Source: Bacteroidetes bacterium B1(2017)
GTDB taxonomy: Bacteria; Bacteroidota; Bacteroidia; UKL13-3
Length of the DNA stretch: 64,000 nt
Reading direction: 5' to 3'
NCBI GenBank assembly: GCA_002256395.1
Contig: NKJG01000001.1
Location: 868,001 to 932,000, forward strand
A program made the position numbers and the translations under genes. Positions 62,717 through 64,000 of this stretch are shown one piece after another; the first letter of the stretch is position 1, and each line of letters opens with the position of its first letter. The notes beneath the pieces are model-generated. The model had not been told where the DNA came from. It saw only the letters and a program-made list of their open reading frames with translations, and ran no database searches.

Positions 62717-63877
62717 CTACTCCGCATTCAACACAATTCTAAACGTAGTGCCTTTGCCTAGCTCTGAGTGGCGCACATAGATTTGGCCTTTGTGGTACTC
62801 GTTTACAATGCGCTTTACTAGCGATAATCCTAGTCCCCAGCCACGTTTTTTAGTGGTAAAGCCTGGCTTAAAAACTGTTTTAAACTTGCCACGTGGAATA
62901 CCTTTACCCGTATCTGTAATATCAATAAAAACATTTAGCTCATCGTGGTTAATGGCTATGCGCAAGCTGCCCGTTCCATCCATGGCATCAATGGCGTTTT
63001 TGCATAGGTTTTCTATTACCCAATCAAAAAGCGGAATATTAATTTTAGCCCAATTGCCAGGCTGACCAATTTCTATAGAAAAATCTACTTTGCTTGATAC
63101 ACGGTTGCGCAAATAGCCAATGGCTTTTTCTATTACTAAGTCGAGGTTTTCTGCTTTTAATATAGGTTCAGACCCAATTTTAGAGAAGCGCTCTGTAATT
63201 AGTTCTAGCCTCTTAATATCGTAATCTACTTCTTTTAAGATTTCTTCTTGCTGGTCTTTTTCTGTTTCCTTTAGCATGTTATGCCACTCGCGCAAACTAG
63301 AAATAGGTGTGCCTAATTGGTGGGCTGTTTCTTTGCTCATACCTACCCACACTTGGTTTTGCTCTGCACGCCTGCTGTTACTTAAGGCAAAATAGCTCAT
63401 TAAGGCAAAAAAAGCGATAAGCGATAATTGAATAAAAGGATACGTTTTTAGTGCCGTTAAAATGTAGGAGTTTTTATAGTACAGAAAATTAGAGCGGTTG
63501 TTCTCTTTGTCGTATTCTATTTGAATGGGCTCATGCTCTTCTTTCATTATTGCCAATTCAGAAGCAAGGTAATTTGTATCTAAAGCCTTTAATGAATCGA
63601 GGTTTCTATGCGAAATTATTTTGTCGTTATCGTCTACCAAAATGGTAGGAATCGTTTCATTGTCTTTAATAATATCTAGTAAGAAATTAATATCTGTTTC
63701 GCCGGTGGCCGCACCTAATTGCCTGGTGGCATTTGCCCAGAGTTTAATTTTTTTATCTTCCTGTGCCGCCAAATCTTTTACCAAGCTGCGGGTATATAAC
63801 AAAGAAAAACCGCCAATAAACATGGCAGCAATTACTATACTTATTTTCCAATAACGCTTTTTTTCGTATGCCTTCAT
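62717..63877 (-). CDS. Membrane sensor histidine kinase
   Basis: A 386-residue kinase. Membrane helices at about 10-28 and 147-166 flank a sensor of about 115 residues outside the cytoplasm. The dimerisation helix carries the phospho-acceptor H186 in SKETAHQLGTPISSLREW. The ATPase domain has NLCKNAIDAM (N-box), DTGKGIPRG and GWGLGLSLVKRI. No response regulator gene is adjacent in the window, so the partner is unknown. It is convergent with the type IX-secreted protein gene, 4 bp away. Confidence 0.93.
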   Translation of the reverse strand: MKAYEKKRYWKISIVIAAMFIGGFSLLYTRSLVKDLAAQEDKKIKLWANATRQLGAATGETDINFLLDIIKDNETIPTILVDDNDKIISHRNLDSLKALDTNYLASELAIMKEEHEPIQIEYDKENNRSNFLYYKNSYILTALKTYPFIQLSLIAFFALMSYFALSNSRRAEQNQVWVGMSKETAHQLGTPISSLREWHNMLKETEKDQQEEILKEVDYDIKRLELITERFSKIGSEPILKAENLDLVIEKAIGYLRNRVSSKVDFSIEIGQPGNWAKINIPLFDWVIENLCKNAIDAMDGTGSLRIAINHDELNVFIDITDTGKGIPRGKFKTVFKPGFTTKKRGWGLGLSLVKRIVNEYHKGQIYVRHSELGKGTTFRIVLNAE

Positions 63878-63958
63878 TTTTGCTCTTAGGTCAAATATAC
63901 GTTTCCGATTTACAATAAATCAGAAACAAAATCCAATATTTGCCAGAAAGAACGCAAA

Positions 63959-64000
63959 ATGAAGGCAATTATTGACTGGAACGACAAAAAATACGAGATA
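63959..64000 (+). CDS. 5' end of a gene cut by the window edge
   Basis: An ATG at 63959 opens a frame (MKAIIDWNDKKYEI) that continues off the edge. Only 14 codons are visible, which is too few to identify the product. The start is 81 bp from the divergent histidine kinase gene. Confidence 0.45.
   Translation, partial: MKAIIDWNDKKYEI

Noticed and set aside
1..64000. tRNA, rRNA and insertion sequences
   Set aside because: The intergenic regions were read for cloverleaf-like segments and transposase-like proteins, and none was convincing. A covariance-model scan would be needed to exclude small RNAs.

Overview
ORGANISM. The window is chromosomal DNA of a Bacteroidota bacterium, judged from gene content. 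It encodes the giant type IX secretion/gliding outer-membrane protein SprA, two secreted proteins with a type IX C-terminal sorting domain, a TonB-dependent receptor with a carboxypeptidase-like plug extension, a LytS/LytTR pair, and 11 complex I genes in Bacteroidota order. It is AT-rich to the eye, Shine-Dalgarno sequences are mostly absent, and one promoter matches the Bacteroidota consensus TTTG-N19-TAnnTTTG exactly. I cannot name the genus. No rRNA, tRNA, CRISPR array or transposase was found. LAYOUT. Positions 1-15900 look like an accessory region. It holds an edge-truncated secreted protein, a HigBA-type toxin-antitoxin pair, a rhomboid protease, a divergent DinB-like/GlxA-like regulator pair, decayed gene fragments around 4.9-6.1 kb, small envelope proteins, and a defence island at 7.4-14.9 kb. 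The island contains McrBC with an EVE domain, an uncharacterised OLD/RecF-like ATPase plus PIN-like nuclease pair, and an unknown membrane protein. About 1 kb of non-coding repeats follows, including a 42-bp tandem array. From 15975 on the window is mostly core genome. The nuo operon (26087 down to 15975, minus strand) encodes NuoA-B-C-D-H-I-J-K-L-M-N and an unknown 133-residue protein. It lacks nuoE, nuoF and nuoG, so as encoded here the complex has no NADH-oxidising module. SIGNALLING CLUSTER. A tightly packed minus-strand set (35240 down to 26980) encodes a LytS-like kinase, a LytTR regulator, a type IX-secreted protein, a TonB-dependent receptor and a membrane adenylate cyclase with a large sensor domain. 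It looks like an uptake/sensing and cAMP unit. An HD-domain protein lies beyond it. HOUSEKEEPING AND ENVELOPE. From 35.4 to 62.7 kb there are recR, an inositol-monophosphatase family gene, a YkuD_2-like protein, an O-methyltransferase, sprA-ruvA, apaG, a SulP transporter fused to a beta-carbonic anhydrase, prfA, lpxH, a LUD-domain protein, accD, class I fructose-bisphosphate aldolase, a long-chain acyl-CoA synthetase, def and ruvX. Two strong hairpin terminators follow accD and the aldolase gene. The right end holds a lipoprotein/type IX-secreted protein pair, a histidine kinase, and the first 14 codons of another gene that runs off the edge. MAIN LEADS. These are the ATPase plus PIN-like pair beside McrBC (12013-13838), complex I without NuoEFG with its extra operon protein, the cyclase/TonB/LytTR cluster, the 42-bp tandem array, and 22-bp-spaced candidate half-sites upstream of the GlxA-like regulator.
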